Assembly: GCA_900541205.1 (NCBI GenBank)
Contig: UQIV01000031.1
Span: 1-26,355 of the forward strand
DNA: 26,355 nucleotides
Direction: 5' to 3'
Origin: an uncultured Collinsella sp.
Lineage (GTDB): Bacteria; Actinomycetota; Coriobacteriia; Coriobacteriales; Coriobacteriaceae
In this document: piece after piece, positions 14,377 to 21,156 of the stretch
Layout of the letters: the number at the start of each line of letters is the position of its first letter
Numbering within the stretch: position 1 is the first letter of the stretch
Notes under the pieces: model-generated
Told to the model about the DNA's origin: nothing
Database searches by the model: none
The model's input: the letters and a program-made list of their open reading frames with translations, nothing else
Position numbers and translations under genes: made by a program

Positions 14377-15138
14377 ATGGATCAGATTTACGACAACAGG
14401 TACTATTCCGCCGGTTCGCGTGAGCCGTCGCCTCGCCGTGCGCGCACGGTGCAGCTCGGTGGGTCCGCCTACGCCGGCGCCGACCGCTCCACGCAGCGCC
14501 CGACAAGTACCTCGCGCCCCAATGCTCATGTGAATACTTTGGCAGATGGACCAGTGCGCCCGGCACGTTCGTCGCATGCGTCGCGTCCCTCGGCCCAGAC
14601 GCACGACAGGTCGAGCAGGCCCTCGAGCCGTCTTTCGGGCTCGGACTTTATGCACTACGCCAACGACAACGCGGTGGTCAAGGCGATCTACGACTTTACC
14701 CACGGTCCTCAGCGAGGGCTATTTATCGGCATCGTCGTTGCCCTGGTGCTCGTGAGCCTGTATTTCCCCGTGCGCGACCTGTACGTGGCAAAGCGTTCGA
14801 GCGATATCTTGGCCAAGCAGGTCGAGATTCGCCAGCAATACAATGATGAGCTGCAAAAAAGCGTCGACAAGCTGCTCTCGGAGGAGGGTATCAAGGACGC
14901 GGCATCCGAGGACCTGGGCCTGGTGATGCCCGGCGAGAAGAGGATTGAAGTGCAGGGCCTGGACGGCGATTCGGATGCCTCGTCGAGCCAGAAGTCGTCG
15001 AACGCCAAGAAGGCCAGCGAAGTTGCCAAGGAAATCGAAGAAGTCGGCAAGGACGCGCCGTGGTACATCCAAGCGCTCGATATGCTGTTTGGGTTTAACG
15101 GCGTCGAGGGCCAGACGGTCGTGTCCAACGGCAAATAG
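14377..15138 (+). CDS. FtsB/DivIC-like septum formation initiator protein
   Basis: The 253-residue protein has a long N-terminal tail of about 110 residues. This tail is basic and rich in Ser, Arg, Pro and Ala, so it is probably cytoplasmic and disordered. One transmembrane helix follows at about 114-131 (LFIGIVVALVLVSLYF), then a coiled-coil-like stretch (SDILAKQVEIRQQYNDELQ), and a Ser/Lys/Glu-rich end. This is the layout of FtsB/DivIC proteins, which bridge FtsL/FtsQ in the divisome. The position between eno and ppx is the usual actinobacterial place for this family. The ATG at 14377 is preferred because earlier in-frame starts run back through the terminator. No strong Shine-Dalgarno sequence is seen. 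The C-terminal tail is longer than in E. coli FtsB (103 residues in all). Confidence 0.8.
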   Translation: MDQIYDNRYYSAGSREPSPRRARTVQLGGSAYAGADRSTQRPTSTSRPNAHVNTLADGPVRPARSSHASRPSAQTHDRSSRPSSRLSGSDFMHYANDNAVVKAIYDFTHGPQRGLFIGIVVALVLVSLYFPVRDLYVAKRSSDILAKQVEIRQQYNDELQKSVDKLLSEEGIKDAASEDLGLVMPGEKRIEVQGLDGDSDASSSQKSSNAKKASEVAKEIEEVGKDAPWYIQALDMLFGFNGVEGQTVVSNGK

Positions 15139-15158
15139 CGCCCGGAGGGGAGCCCGCA

Positions 15159-16160
15159 ATGACAAATTGCAAACGCTATAAGGTGGCCGCGATCGACCTG
15201 GGAACGGTGTCGTCGCGACTGGTGTTGGCCCAGGTCGAGGGCGGGGCGATTGTGGAATCGTCCAAGCATACCGAGATTACCGACTTGGGTGAAGGCGTGG
15301 ACGCGACGGGTCGCTTTTGCGAGGCGGCGGTCGAGCGCGTGCTCGCTGCATGCCGCATGTTTGTGGACGAGGCGCGTGCCTTTGGGGCCGCGTGCATTTG
15401 CACCACATGCACGAGCGCCGCGCGCGATGCATCCAATGCCGCACTGCTGCTGGACGGTCTGCGTGAGCTGGGGCTCGAACCGCAGGTGATTCCGGGCGAG
15501 GTCGAGGCGCGCCTGACGTTTTTTGGCGTGGCGCACGACTTTGCCGGCGAGCGCATCATTGTTGCCGATTCGGGCGGCGGATCCACGGAGCTCGCAACGG
15601 GCGTCTATGCGCCGGAGCGTGGAGTCTTTGCGCTGGAGGGCACGCGTTCGCTGGACATCGGTTGTCGCCGTGTGACGGAGCGATTTTTCTCGGCACTGCC
15701 GCCCGCACGCGGCGAGCTTACTGCCGCTGCCGCGTGGGCGGGCGAGCAGTTCGCTGCCTATTTTGAGGGCCTGCCGAGCAATTTTGAGCGCGCCGAACGC
15801 TTGGTCGCAGTGGGTGGCACCGTCACCACACTCGTGGCGCTCGTTCATGAGCTGGAACCGTACGATTCGAGCTTTGTGCACCTGCGCGAGCTTTCGCTGG
15901 ATCAGGTTTCGGCCGCTATCGAGCGCATGTCTGCGTTGGATGCGGACGGCATCGCCGCTCTACCGGGTGTACAGCCCAAACGCGCGGGCGTGATCTTGGC
16001 TGGTGCCGTGGTAATCCGCGAGCTTATGCGAGCCGGCGGCTACAAGACGCTCACTGTAAGCGAGAACAGCTTACTCGCCGGCATGGCCGCCACCATCAAC
16101 GAGGCTCTCGACGGTGCGACCCCCACCATCTCCTGGACCCCAGAGCTCAGCACCCTCTAA
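15159..16160 (+). CDS. Exopolyphosphatase / pppGpp phosphohydrolase family protein
   Basis: A 333-residue Ppx/GppA enzyme of the ASKHA ATPase-like fold. It releases phosphate from polyphosphate or pppGpp. The P-loop-like start VAAIDLGTVSSRLVLAQV, the catalytic region CTTCTSAARDASNA and PGEVEARLTFFGV, the second glycine-rich loop VADSGGGSTELATG, and LVAVGGTVTTLVAL are all present. At ~330 residues it is the short actinobacterial form without the C-terminal HD-like domain of E. coli Ppx. GGAGGGGAG lies before the ATG. It sits 20 bases after the ftsB-like gene and is probably cotranscribed. Preference for polyphosphate or for pppGpp cannot be read from the sequence. Confidence 0.9.
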   Translation: MTNCKRYKVAAIDLGTVSSRLVLAQVEGGAIVESSKHTEITDLGEGVDATGRFCEAAVERVLAACRMFVDEARAFGAACICTTCTSAARDASNAALLLDGLRELGLEPQVIPGEVEARLTFFGVAHDFAGERIIVADSGGGSTELATGVYAPERGVFALEGTRSLDIGCRRVTERFFSALPPARGELTAAAAWAGEQFAAYFEGLPSNFERAERLVAVGGTVTTLVALVHELEPYDSSFVHLRELSLDQVSAAIERMSALDADGIAALPGVQPKRAGVILAGAVVIRELMRAGGYKTLTVSENSLLAGMAATINEALDGATPTISWTPELSTL

Positions 16161-16161
16161 A

Positions 16162-16232
16162 TAAGTTGCGGTGAAATAGTTCCTAAATAAGCTGGTAAAC
16201 GGTATAAACAGGATCTATTCCACCGCAACTTA
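16162..16232. repeat. Inverted repeat after the ppx gene
   Basis: taagttgcggtgaaatag (16162-16179) and ctattccaccgcaactta (16215-16232) are reverse complements with one mismatch, around a 35-base centre. The repeat starts two bases after the stop codon. No T run follows, so it may be a REP-like element rather than a standard terminator. Confidence 0.75.
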
Positions 16233-16237
16233 GAGCT

Positions 16238-16316
16238 CCGCCGGCGTGTAAAAGAAACGAGCCCGCATCCCTGGGGGACACGAGCTCGTAAACAATACAT
16301 GGTAGGGGCGGTGGGA
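16238..16316 (-). repeat. Duplicate of the tRNA-Leu 3' end plus its terminator (copy 1)
   Basis: This 79-base segment matches 16434-16512 at about 70 of 79 positions by hand alignment. It includes the last 17 bases of tRNA-Leu with CCA (16300-16316) and the following hairpin terminator, but not the rest of the tRNA. It looks like a relic of tRNA duplication or of integration at a tRNA 3' end. Confidence 0.8.
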
Positions 16317-16433
16317 CGTCTGCGTATTTGCTGCGCAAATACGCACCGGCTTCGGCCGCCTGTCGGCGCCCTCGCCGGCTCGCTACGGACGCTGCGCGTC
16401 CGCTTAACGCTCGCCCCCTCGCGGGTTCGAGTC
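16317..16433. other. Hairpin-rich segment between the two tRNA-end copies, with a tRNA-like T-arm
   Basis: It begins with a perfect 11-bp hairpin (16321-16345, tgcgtatttgc / gcaaatacgca), followed by several GC-rich self-complementary pieces. On the + strand it ends with gcgggttcgagtcccgc (about 16421-16437), a canonical T-arm shape, but no matching 5' acceptor, D-arm or anticodon arm precedes it. I read it as a broken tRNA piece, not a functional gene. Confidence 0.5.
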
Positions 16434-16512
16434 CCGCCGGCATCTTAAAGAAACGAGCCCGCATCCCCGGGGGACACGAGCTCGTAAAAGCCAAATGGTA
16501 GGGGCGGTGGGA
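16434..16512 (-). repeat. tRNA-Leu 3' end plus terminator (copy 2, intact side)
   Basis: This is the second copy of the 79-base direct repeat and is attached to the intact tRNA. It includes the tRNA terminator and the last 17 bases of the gene. Confidence 0.8.
16447..16487 (-). terminator. Intrinsic terminator of tRNA-Leu
   Basis: Read on the - strand, a stem formed by acgagc...gtcccc and ggggatgc...gctcgt is followed by ttcttt. It lies about ten bases beyond the encoded CCA. Confidence 0.7.
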
Positions 16513-16580
16513 CTCGAACCCACAATCCTTGCGGCGAGAGATTTTAAGTCTCCTGCGTATGCCAATTCCGCCACGCCCCC
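16496..16580 (-). tRNA. tRNA-Leu (anticodon UAA)
   Basis: On the - strand the 85-base gene starts gggggcg and ends cgcccct followed by encoded CCA, giving a seven-base acceptor stem with one G-T pair. The D-arm contains ggaattggcatacgc. The anticodon stem agaga/tctct-type pairing encloses a loop with TAA as the anticodon. The long variable arm expected of class II tRNAs is present, and the T-arm is gtgggttcgagtcccac. UAA reads UUA and UUG, so the tRNA is leucine-specific. A terminator follows, and the 3' end is duplicated at 16300-16316. Confidence 0.95.
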
Positions 16581-16611
16581 GTGAGACTAGAAGTCTAGCA
16601 CAAGCCGTCCG

Positions 16612-17235
16612 TTACGCGTTGACGGCCATCGAGTGTTGGCCCGACTTCTCCAGGAACTCCTGGAACTTGGCTTCGTCGCCCTTGTTCTTGTACTGCAGAG
16701 CCAACAGATACTCCAAGCGGCAGCTCTTGACCTTGTCGTCACCGGCCTCCTTGAGCATGCGCTCCAGCTCGGGAATGTCGTTGTGGCGCTTGAGGATCAT
16801 CGTGTCGTACATCAGTTGGCATTCGTGTGCGACTGCCTCGGCCTGGCCGCCCTCAAAGCCTTTGATCTCGTGCAGCAGCTCCTTGGACTTTTTGCGGTCC
16901 TCCTGGCCAACGTAGTAGTTAAAGGCCTTAATCACCAGGTCGACGCGCTGCATCTTGGGCAGATTGAGTCCCAGCAGCAAATCGAACATCTCGTCGGCGC
17001 GCTTGTGGTCCTCGCGCAGCAGATAGGAGTTCAGGCGCAGGTAGTCGCGGTTATAGCGCGGGTACAGCATGCTGGTGAGTTTGCCATCGAGCAAACGATC
17101 GAACTCGTCCCACTGCTTGGCAGCCATAAGCTGTTGCAGGCGCTTAAACGTGGTGCGTTTTTTTACGCTAAAGAACACCGATATGGCGATACAAATAATG
17201 ACGACGGCGGTCCAGAGGGTGCGGGAATCGGGCAT
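16612..17235 (-). CDS. Membrane-anchored helical-repeat (TPR-like) protein of unknown function
   Basis: The 207-residue protein has one N-terminal transmembrane helix (about 7-24, LWTAVVIICIAISVFFSV) followed by basic residues (KKRTTFKRL). The rest is a string of amphipathic helices resembling tetratricopeptide-type repeats (for example AAKQWDEFDRLLDG, REDHKRADEMFDLLLGL, GDEAKFQEFLEKSG). No enzyme motif is visible. The start at 17235 is chosen because AAGGACT sits just upstream and the helix begins there. An upstream in-frame ATG at 17346 would add about 37 residues lacking a ribosome site. A TATAAT box (17291-17296) lies upstream. Topology suggests a membrane-tethered scaffold, which is an inference. 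Confidence 0.75.
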   Translation of the reverse strand: MPDSRTLWTAVVIICIAISVFFSVKKRTTFKRLQQLMAAKQWDEFDRLLDGKLTSMLYPRYNRDYLRLNSYLLREDHKRADEMFDLLLGLNLPKMQRVDLVIKAFNYYVGQEDRKKSKELLHEIKGFEGGQAEAVAHECQLMYDTMILKRHNDIPELERMLKEAGDDKVKSCRLEYLLALQYKNKGDEAKFQEFLEKSGQHSMAVNA

Positions 17236-17290
17236 TTTAGAGTCCTTAGTCGCTCGTAAAGCGAGCGGTATGACAACACGTGCTAGATGT

Positions 17291-17296
17291 ATTATA
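17291..17296 (-). promoter_or_regulatory. -10 box (TATAAT) upstream of the TPR-like gene
   Basis: A consensus TATAAT reads leftward 55 bases before the ATG at 17235. A -35 box is not clear at 17-18 bases. Confidence 0.45.
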
Positions 17297-17398
17297 CGCG
17301 GCGTGCAAGCAAACTGGCATAAAAGCGCATCGAGGCCGAGCGCCATCGCTCGCTGCGGTACACTTACCTAAAGTAAACCATGAAGGGAGACATTACCT

Positions 17399-17686
17399 AT
17401 GAAGAAGATTGTTTTGGCTTGCGGTGCTGGCGCTGCTACTTCCACGCTCGTTGCCCAGAAGGTCGCCACCATGCTCGACGCCAACGGTTACGCCGACAAG
17501 TACGAGATCGTGCAGTGCGCCATCTCCGAGGCCAAGGACGTTTGCGACGAGGGCGCCGATCTGCTGATCGCCACCACCGTTGCCCCCGAGGGCCTTACCT
17601 GCCCGTACGTGAGCGGCGTGCCCTTCATGACCGGCATGAACCGCGTCGCTGCCGAGAAGGCCGTTCTTGACGTCATGGCTCAGTAG
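17399..17686 (+). CDS. PTS system IIB component, galactitol-like, stand-alone
   Basis: The 95-residue protein matches the small IIB phosphocarriers of the galactitol type. It starts MKKIVLACGAGAATST, with Cys8 as the phosphorylated residue. It also has the IVQCAISEA and LIATTVAPEG strands and the C-terminal VPFMTGMNRVAAEKAVLDVM. Such proteins receive phosphate from IIA and pass it to sugar bound in IIC. No IIA, IIC or sugar enzyme gene is in this window, so the partner is elsewhere or the protein has another role. AGGGAGA at 17384-17390 is the ribosome site. A VOC-fold gene follows 11 bases after its stop, presumably in the same transcript. Confidence 0.85.
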   Translation: MKKIVLACGAGAATSTLVAQKVATMLDANGYADKYEIVQCAISEAKDVCDEGADLLIATTVAPEGLTCPYVSGVPFMTGMNRVAAEKAVLDVMAQ

Positions 17687-17697
17687 GCGCTGACTGC

Positions 17698-18072
17698 ATG
17701 AGTGAGCAGAACGCCAATCCGGTCGAGCTCTTTGGCATGCGCGTTGCCCATGTGGGCATTAACGCCACCGACCCGGCAGATGCCTTGGAGATCGCGGAGC
17801 TGTTCTCGACGATGATGGGCCTGCCCGTTATCGAGACCCCCGTTTCGTACTTTAACGATTCGCTGGTCGAGATCATGAAGCAGAACGGTCGTGGCGCCAA
17901 GGGCCACATTGGCTTTGCCGTCAACGACATCGATGCGGCCGAGAAGTGGTTTGCCGAGCGCGGGCTCGAGGTCAACGAAGAGTCGCGCGCGCTGCTGCCC
18001 GACGGTAGCACCAAGCTCGTGTACTTTAAGCGCGAGTTCGCCGGTTTCGCCGTGCATCTGTGCCGCGAGTAG
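17698..18072 (+). CDS. VOC-superfamily (glyoxalase/bleomycin-resistance fold) protein
   Basis: The 124-residue protein has two beta-alpha-beta-beta-beta units of the vicinal oxygen chelate fold: VAHVGINATDPADALEIAELF at the start and GHIGFAVNDIDAAEKWFAERG in the middle. Candidate metal ligands are His18, Glu58 and His70. Family members include lactoylglutathione lyases, epimerases, dioxygenases and antibiotic-binding proteins, and the reaction here cannot be inferred. The upstream IIB gene suggests a link to carbohydrate handling. No strong ribosome site precedes the ATG, so translation may be coupled to the IIB gene. A bidirectional terminator follows. Confidence 0.85.
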   Translation: MSEQNANPVELFGMRVAHVGINATDPADALEIAELFSTMMGLPVIETPVSYFNDSLVEIMKQNGRGAKGHIGFAVNDIDAAEKWFAERGLEVNEESRALLPDGSTKLVYFKREFAGFAVHLCRE

Positions 18073-18096
18073 CGCACAAGCTGCCATAGCTAGCAA

Positions 18097-18128
18097 AAAG
18101 GGATAGGGCCGTGTGGCCCTATCCCTTT
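18097..18128. terminator. Bidirectional intrinsic terminator between VOC and sensor-kinase genes
   Basis: A perfect 14-bp stem (aaagggatagggcc at 18097-18110 and ggccctatcccttt at 18115-18128) has a 4-base loop. It has T-rich sequence on the right and A-rich sequence on the left, so it can stop transcripts from both directions. Confidence 0.9.
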
Positions 18129-18147
18129 ATTTATGCCGAGGGGCTTC

Positions 18148-19443
18148 CTAGCGCGGCAGGCGAATCGTAAAGCGGCTGCCGACGCCCTCGACTGAGGTCA
18201 CGCCAATGACGCCGCCATGGCTATCGACGATCCACTTGGCAATGGCAAGCCCCAGACCCGAGCCCTGTGCGCCGGCATCGCGTGCATTGTCGGCGCGGTA
18301 GAACCGTTCAAACGCGTGAGCTGCGGATTCCTGGTTCATGCCGATGCCCTCGTCCTCAACGCTTATGTCGATCGTGCCCGCGCCCGCATCCGGCGCTACG
18401 CCAAATGTGACGGTCGTTCCCGCATCCGAGTACTTGGCGGCGTTTTGCACGATCACGCGCAGAGCCTGCTTCACGAGCGCCACGTCGACGGGCGCGTCGC
18501 AGCGCGGGTCGCTGACAAGCGCAGCGTCAAAGGCCAGCCGATACGTGTGCTCGGTATCGATCATCTGCGATTCCTCGCATACCTCGTCGACCAGTGCGGC
18601 AAGGTTGGTATTTGCGCGCCGCAGGACCGTGCGCCCGGCATCGCCGCGCGCCAAAAACAGCAGCTGCTCCACGAGCTCTTGCATGTGCTCGCTTTCGGCC
18701 TTGAGGGACGCGATAGATTCTGCCAGCACGTCCGGGTCGTCTTTGCCCCAGCGATCGAGCATGTTTACGTAGCCCTGAATCACCGCGATGGGCGTGCGCA
18801 GCTCGTGGCTCGCATCGTTGACAAAGCGCATTTGCTGCAGTTTGGCCTCTTGCATCTGGCGCAGTAGGCGGTTGAGTGCAACCTCGATGCTTGCCAGGTC
18901 GGCGTCGCCGGTAGTGACGCTCGGCGAGTCGACGCTTGCGCGCTCGATGGCCTGCTCCAGTGTTTCCATCTTGCCGCCGGAGAGCTGCATACGGCCGAGC
19001 TCGTCCACGCGCAAGGCCAGGTCGTTGAGCGGTGCCATGGTGCGGCGCACGCGACGGGCGCCGCCGAGCATGTCGAGCACGCTGATGACCTGCCAACCCA
19101 CAACGACAAGGTAGAGAGGCCATAGCGCGACGAGGTCCTGCGCGAGGGGGAAAGTCTTGGTGGTACGCGCAAGCTCGACGGTATAGGTGAGCGTTGCCAG
19201 GTCCCAGCCGCGCGCAGGCGCCAGCGACATGCCGTGAACGGCGACGCCGGGGATCCATCCTGCGGTAAACGCGCCGTCGGGCAGCATCTGGTTGTATCCA
19301 TAGACGAGGATCGCCGCCGCAATCACCATCAGCAACAGATCGAGCCAGACATAGCTCATCAGACGGCGCCACATATAGCTCCAGTTGATGGCGCGGGCGA
19401 TGGATGTGACGCGCTTGGCCTCGGCGTTACGCACGGCAGACAT
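18148..19443 (-). CDS. Sensor histidine kinase of a two-component system
   Basis: A 431-residue membrane kinase. Two transmembrane helices, about 29-51 and 104-126, flank a ~50-residue extracytoplasmic loop. A HAMP-like linker follows, then the phosphoacceptor segment RFVNDASHELRTPIAVIQGY with His213. The ATPase domain has QNAAKYSD (N box), EDEGIGM (G1), FERFYRADNARD (F box) and GSGLGLAIAK (G2). The small sensor loop gives no clue to the signal. The ATG at 19443 overlaps the end of the regulator gene by 17 bases, which argues for coupled translation. An open frame runs further upstream but only in the shadow of the regulator. The cognate regulator lies directly upstream. Confidence 0.93.
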   Translation of the reverse strand: MSAVRNAEAKRVTSIARAINWSYMWRRLMSYVWLDLLLMVIAAAILVYGYNQMLPDGAFTAGWIPGVAVHGMSLAPARGWDLATLTYTVELARTTKTFPLAQDLVALWPLYLVVVGWQVISVLDMLGGARRVRRTMAPLNDLALRVDELGRMQLSGGKMETLEQAIERASVDSPSVTTGDADLASIEVALNRLLRQMQEAKLQQMRFVNDASHELRTPIAVIQGYVNMLDRWGKDDPDVLAESIASLKAESEHMQELVEQLLFLARGDAGRTVLRRANTNLAALVDEVCEESQMIDTEHTYRLAFDAALVSDPRCDAPVDVALVKQALRVIVQNAAKYSDAGTTVTFGVAPDAGAGTIDISVEDEGIGMNQESAAHAFERFYRADNARDAGAQGSGLGLAIAKWIVDSHGGVIGVTSVEGVGSRFTIRLPR

Positions 19444-20203
19444 AGCCCACCCCGCGCACGGTCTGGATGATGCGGGCGCTGCCGGCGTCCTCGATCTTGG
19501 CACGCAGGTGCGCGATGTGCACGTCGACGTTGTTGGTGTCGCCCACGTATTCGTAGCCCAGCGCCTCGTGCGCGATGCGCTCGCGTGTGAGCACGGTTTC
19601 GGCATGCGCCATAAGCAGGGCGAGGACGTCGAACTCGCGAGCCGTGAGCGCGATGGGTGATCCGCCGACTGTGACTTCGCGGCGGCCGGGGTCGAGCGCG
19701 ACCGAACCCACGTTGAGCGCGGCGGGGGAGGGCAAGGCGGAAGCTTGGGTCGAGTTGCTGACCGGGGGTATTGCAGCGGCGTCTCCGCCCGCGCCGGCCG
19801 CCATGCCCGTCTCGGCGCCGGCGCCGGAAGCCGCCCGCACGGCCTCCGAGCGCTTCAGCGCCACGCGGATCCGTGCGAACAGCTCCTCAATCGCAAACGG
19901 CTTGGTCAGGTAATCGTCGGCGCCGGCATCGAGCCCGGCAACCTTATCCATCACGGTATCGCGCGCGGTGACCATAATCACCGGCACATCCTTGTGCTTG
20001 CGGACACGCCGCAGGACCTCCATGCCGTTGAGCTGCGGCAACAGCACATCGAGCAGAATCAGATCGTAGTTGCGCTCCAGCGCCAGGTCCACGGCGGTGC
20101 GGCCGTCGGCGGCGTGTTCCACCTGGTAGCCCTCGTGCTCAAGCTCGAGCGTCACAAAGCGGGCGATTTTCTCCTCGTCCTCTACGATCAGGATCCGTGC
20201 CAT
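19427..20203 (-). CDS. OmpR/PhoB-family response regulator
   Basis: The 258-residue protein has an N-terminal receiver domain (about 1-118) with the acidic pair at ILIVEDEEK, the phosphorylation site Asp52 in LILLDVLLPQLNG, a conserved Thr in VTARD and Lys in LTKPF. The C-terminal winged-helix DNA-binding domain (about 170-258) contains LTAREFDVLALLM, RERIAHEALG, NNVDVHIAHLRAKI and IQTVRGVGYVC. The two are joined by an unusually long linker of roughly 45-50 residues, rich in Ala, Gly, Ser and Pro. GGGGG precedes the ATG. The partner kinase overlaps its 3' end, and a DUF4342 gene lies 18 bases upstream on the same strand. Confidence 0.95.
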   Translation of the reverse strand: MARILIVEDEEKIARFVTLELEHEGYQVEHAADGRTAVDLALERNYDLILLDVLLPQLNGMEVLRRVRKHKDVPVIMVTARDTVMDKVAGLDAGADDYLTKPFAIEELFARIRVALKRSEAVRAASGAGAETGMAAGAGGDAAAIPPVSNSTQASALPSPAALNVGSVALDPGRREVTVGGSPIALTAREFDVLALLMAHAETVLTRERIAHEALGYEYVGDTNNVDVHIAHLRAKIEDAGSARIIQTVRGVGYVCRA

Positions 20204-20221
20204 GCGTACCCCCGTCTGCGA

Positions 20222-20764
20222 TTACTTGTCGTCGTTCAGATTTTGCTTGATGTCGTCCGCGGCATCGGCAGCGTGATTCATAAGGTTGTTGATGCTGCCG
20301 GGCACGTCGCCGTCGCTGTCGATGCGGTAGCGCATGCCAAAGAACAGGCCAATCAGCATCAGCCATATCGTGGCGCCCCAGGCAAACAGCGCGACGATGG
20401 GGATCAGGATGGGAATGTTGAGGATGATCGCATCGCGGCGCGTGGCGATAAACTTGGTGTCCAGGCTCAGGCGGAAGAGCTTTTTGAGGTACTCCCACAC
20501 GCTGTCCATCTTCTTGGAAAAGTCGGTCTTTTCGCTCGACTTTTCGTAGGCGGCCTGCGCGGCGACCATCTCGGCCGAGGGTTCATCGACCGGCTCGGAC
20601 TCGGTGGCGGCATGCGCCGACGTGGTCTGCGTCTTGCCCTGCGACTCGAGCCAAATGATGGCATCCAAAACGTTGCCGTCGGCAGCGTCGAGCGCCGCCT
20701 TGGCATCGGTGTAGCTCACGTTGCACTTGGTGCGGATGGTTTCAACTTTTTCGAGGTCGTCCAT
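20222..20764 (-). CDS. DUF4342-like protein with N-terminal UBA-like domain and membrane segment
   Basis: The 180-residue protein begins with a UBA/TS-N-like three-helix domain at about 1-45 (VETIRTKCNVSYTDAKAAL, DAADGNVLDAIIWLE). A charged linker is followed by an amphipathic basic stretch (WEYLKKLFRLSL) and a hydrophobic region at about 112-142 that could cross the membrane once or twice. The DUF4342 assignment comes from recall of its consensus and has not been searched. GAAAGGAC lies seven bases before the ATG. It is the first gene of a probable three-gene operon with the regulator and kinase, so it may tune or report their signalling. The function is unknown. Confidence 0.8.
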   Translation of the reverse strand: MDDLEKVETIRTKCNVSYTDAKAALDAADGNVLDAIIWLESQGKTQTTSAHAATESEPVDEPSAEMVAAQAAYEKSSEKTDFSKKMDSVWEYLKKLFRLSLDTKFIATRRDAIILNIPILIPIVALFAWGATIWLMLIGLFFGMRYRIDSDGDVPGSINNLMNHAADAADDIKQNLNDDK

Positions 20765-20877
20765 GACCTGTCCTTTCGTTCGATGGGCGCGACGCCGGGC
20801 GATTTGCCCGGGCGCGAGCGTTGCGTTCGGCGGCCTGCGTGGCGCCGCCCCGCCCTTGGTCGAACTCTATAGTGCAG

Positions 20878-20905
20878 GTTATAGATTAAGCGATTCTTGA
20901 GCCAA
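20878..20905 (-). promoter_or_regulatory. Candidate promoter for the DUF4342–regulator–kinase operon
   Basis: Reading leftward, TTGGCT (20905-20900) and TATAAC (20883-20878) are spaced by 16 bases, about 114 bases before the ATG at 20764. This is a near-consensus match, found by eye only. Confidence 0.4.
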
Positions 20906-20974
20906 GATTAATGTTGGATGAGTTTTTGGGTGGCGGTGGGAAAGGGAGAGATGCCTTTCTGGATAGCTAGCAGC

Positions 20975-21156
20975 GAGGTCTAATACTTTTCCCGAGAAGT
21001 GAACGAGCTAAAACGGACCCCCGAAGCATCGACACTTTAAAGGTGTCGTTTCCTGCGGTTTCAATGCTGAAATCCCACGATTTTGCCGCCGAAAAATGCG
21101 GCTGTTTCAGGGGCTCAAAAACAGCCGTTCACTTCTCGGGAAAAGAATTAGACCTC
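20975..21156. mobile_element. MITE-like element: 31-base terminal inverted repeats
   Basis: The ends 20975-21005 (gaggtctaatacttttcccg...) and 21126-21156 are reverse complements with one mismatch in 31 bases. The 120-base interior has a near-palindrome (gacactttaaaggtgtc) and no coding capacity. No target-site duplication is evident by eye. It could be a non-autonomous transposable element or a structured RNA. Confidence 0.6.

Noticed and set aside
16317..16445. A second functional tRNA on the + strand
   Set aside because: Only a T-arm shape is present. There is no matching 5' acceptor strand, D-arm or anticodon arm, so no tRNA can be folded.
16183..16494. A 103-codon frame on the - strand
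   Set aside because: It runs through the tRNA-end duplicate, the hairpins and the inverted repeat, has no ribosome site, and is best read as an artefact of repeat DNA.
19745..20872. A 375-codon open frame on the + strand
   Set aside because: It runs antisense across the response regulator and DUF4342 genes, both of which have clear family motifs. It shows low-complexity residues typical of a shadow frame.
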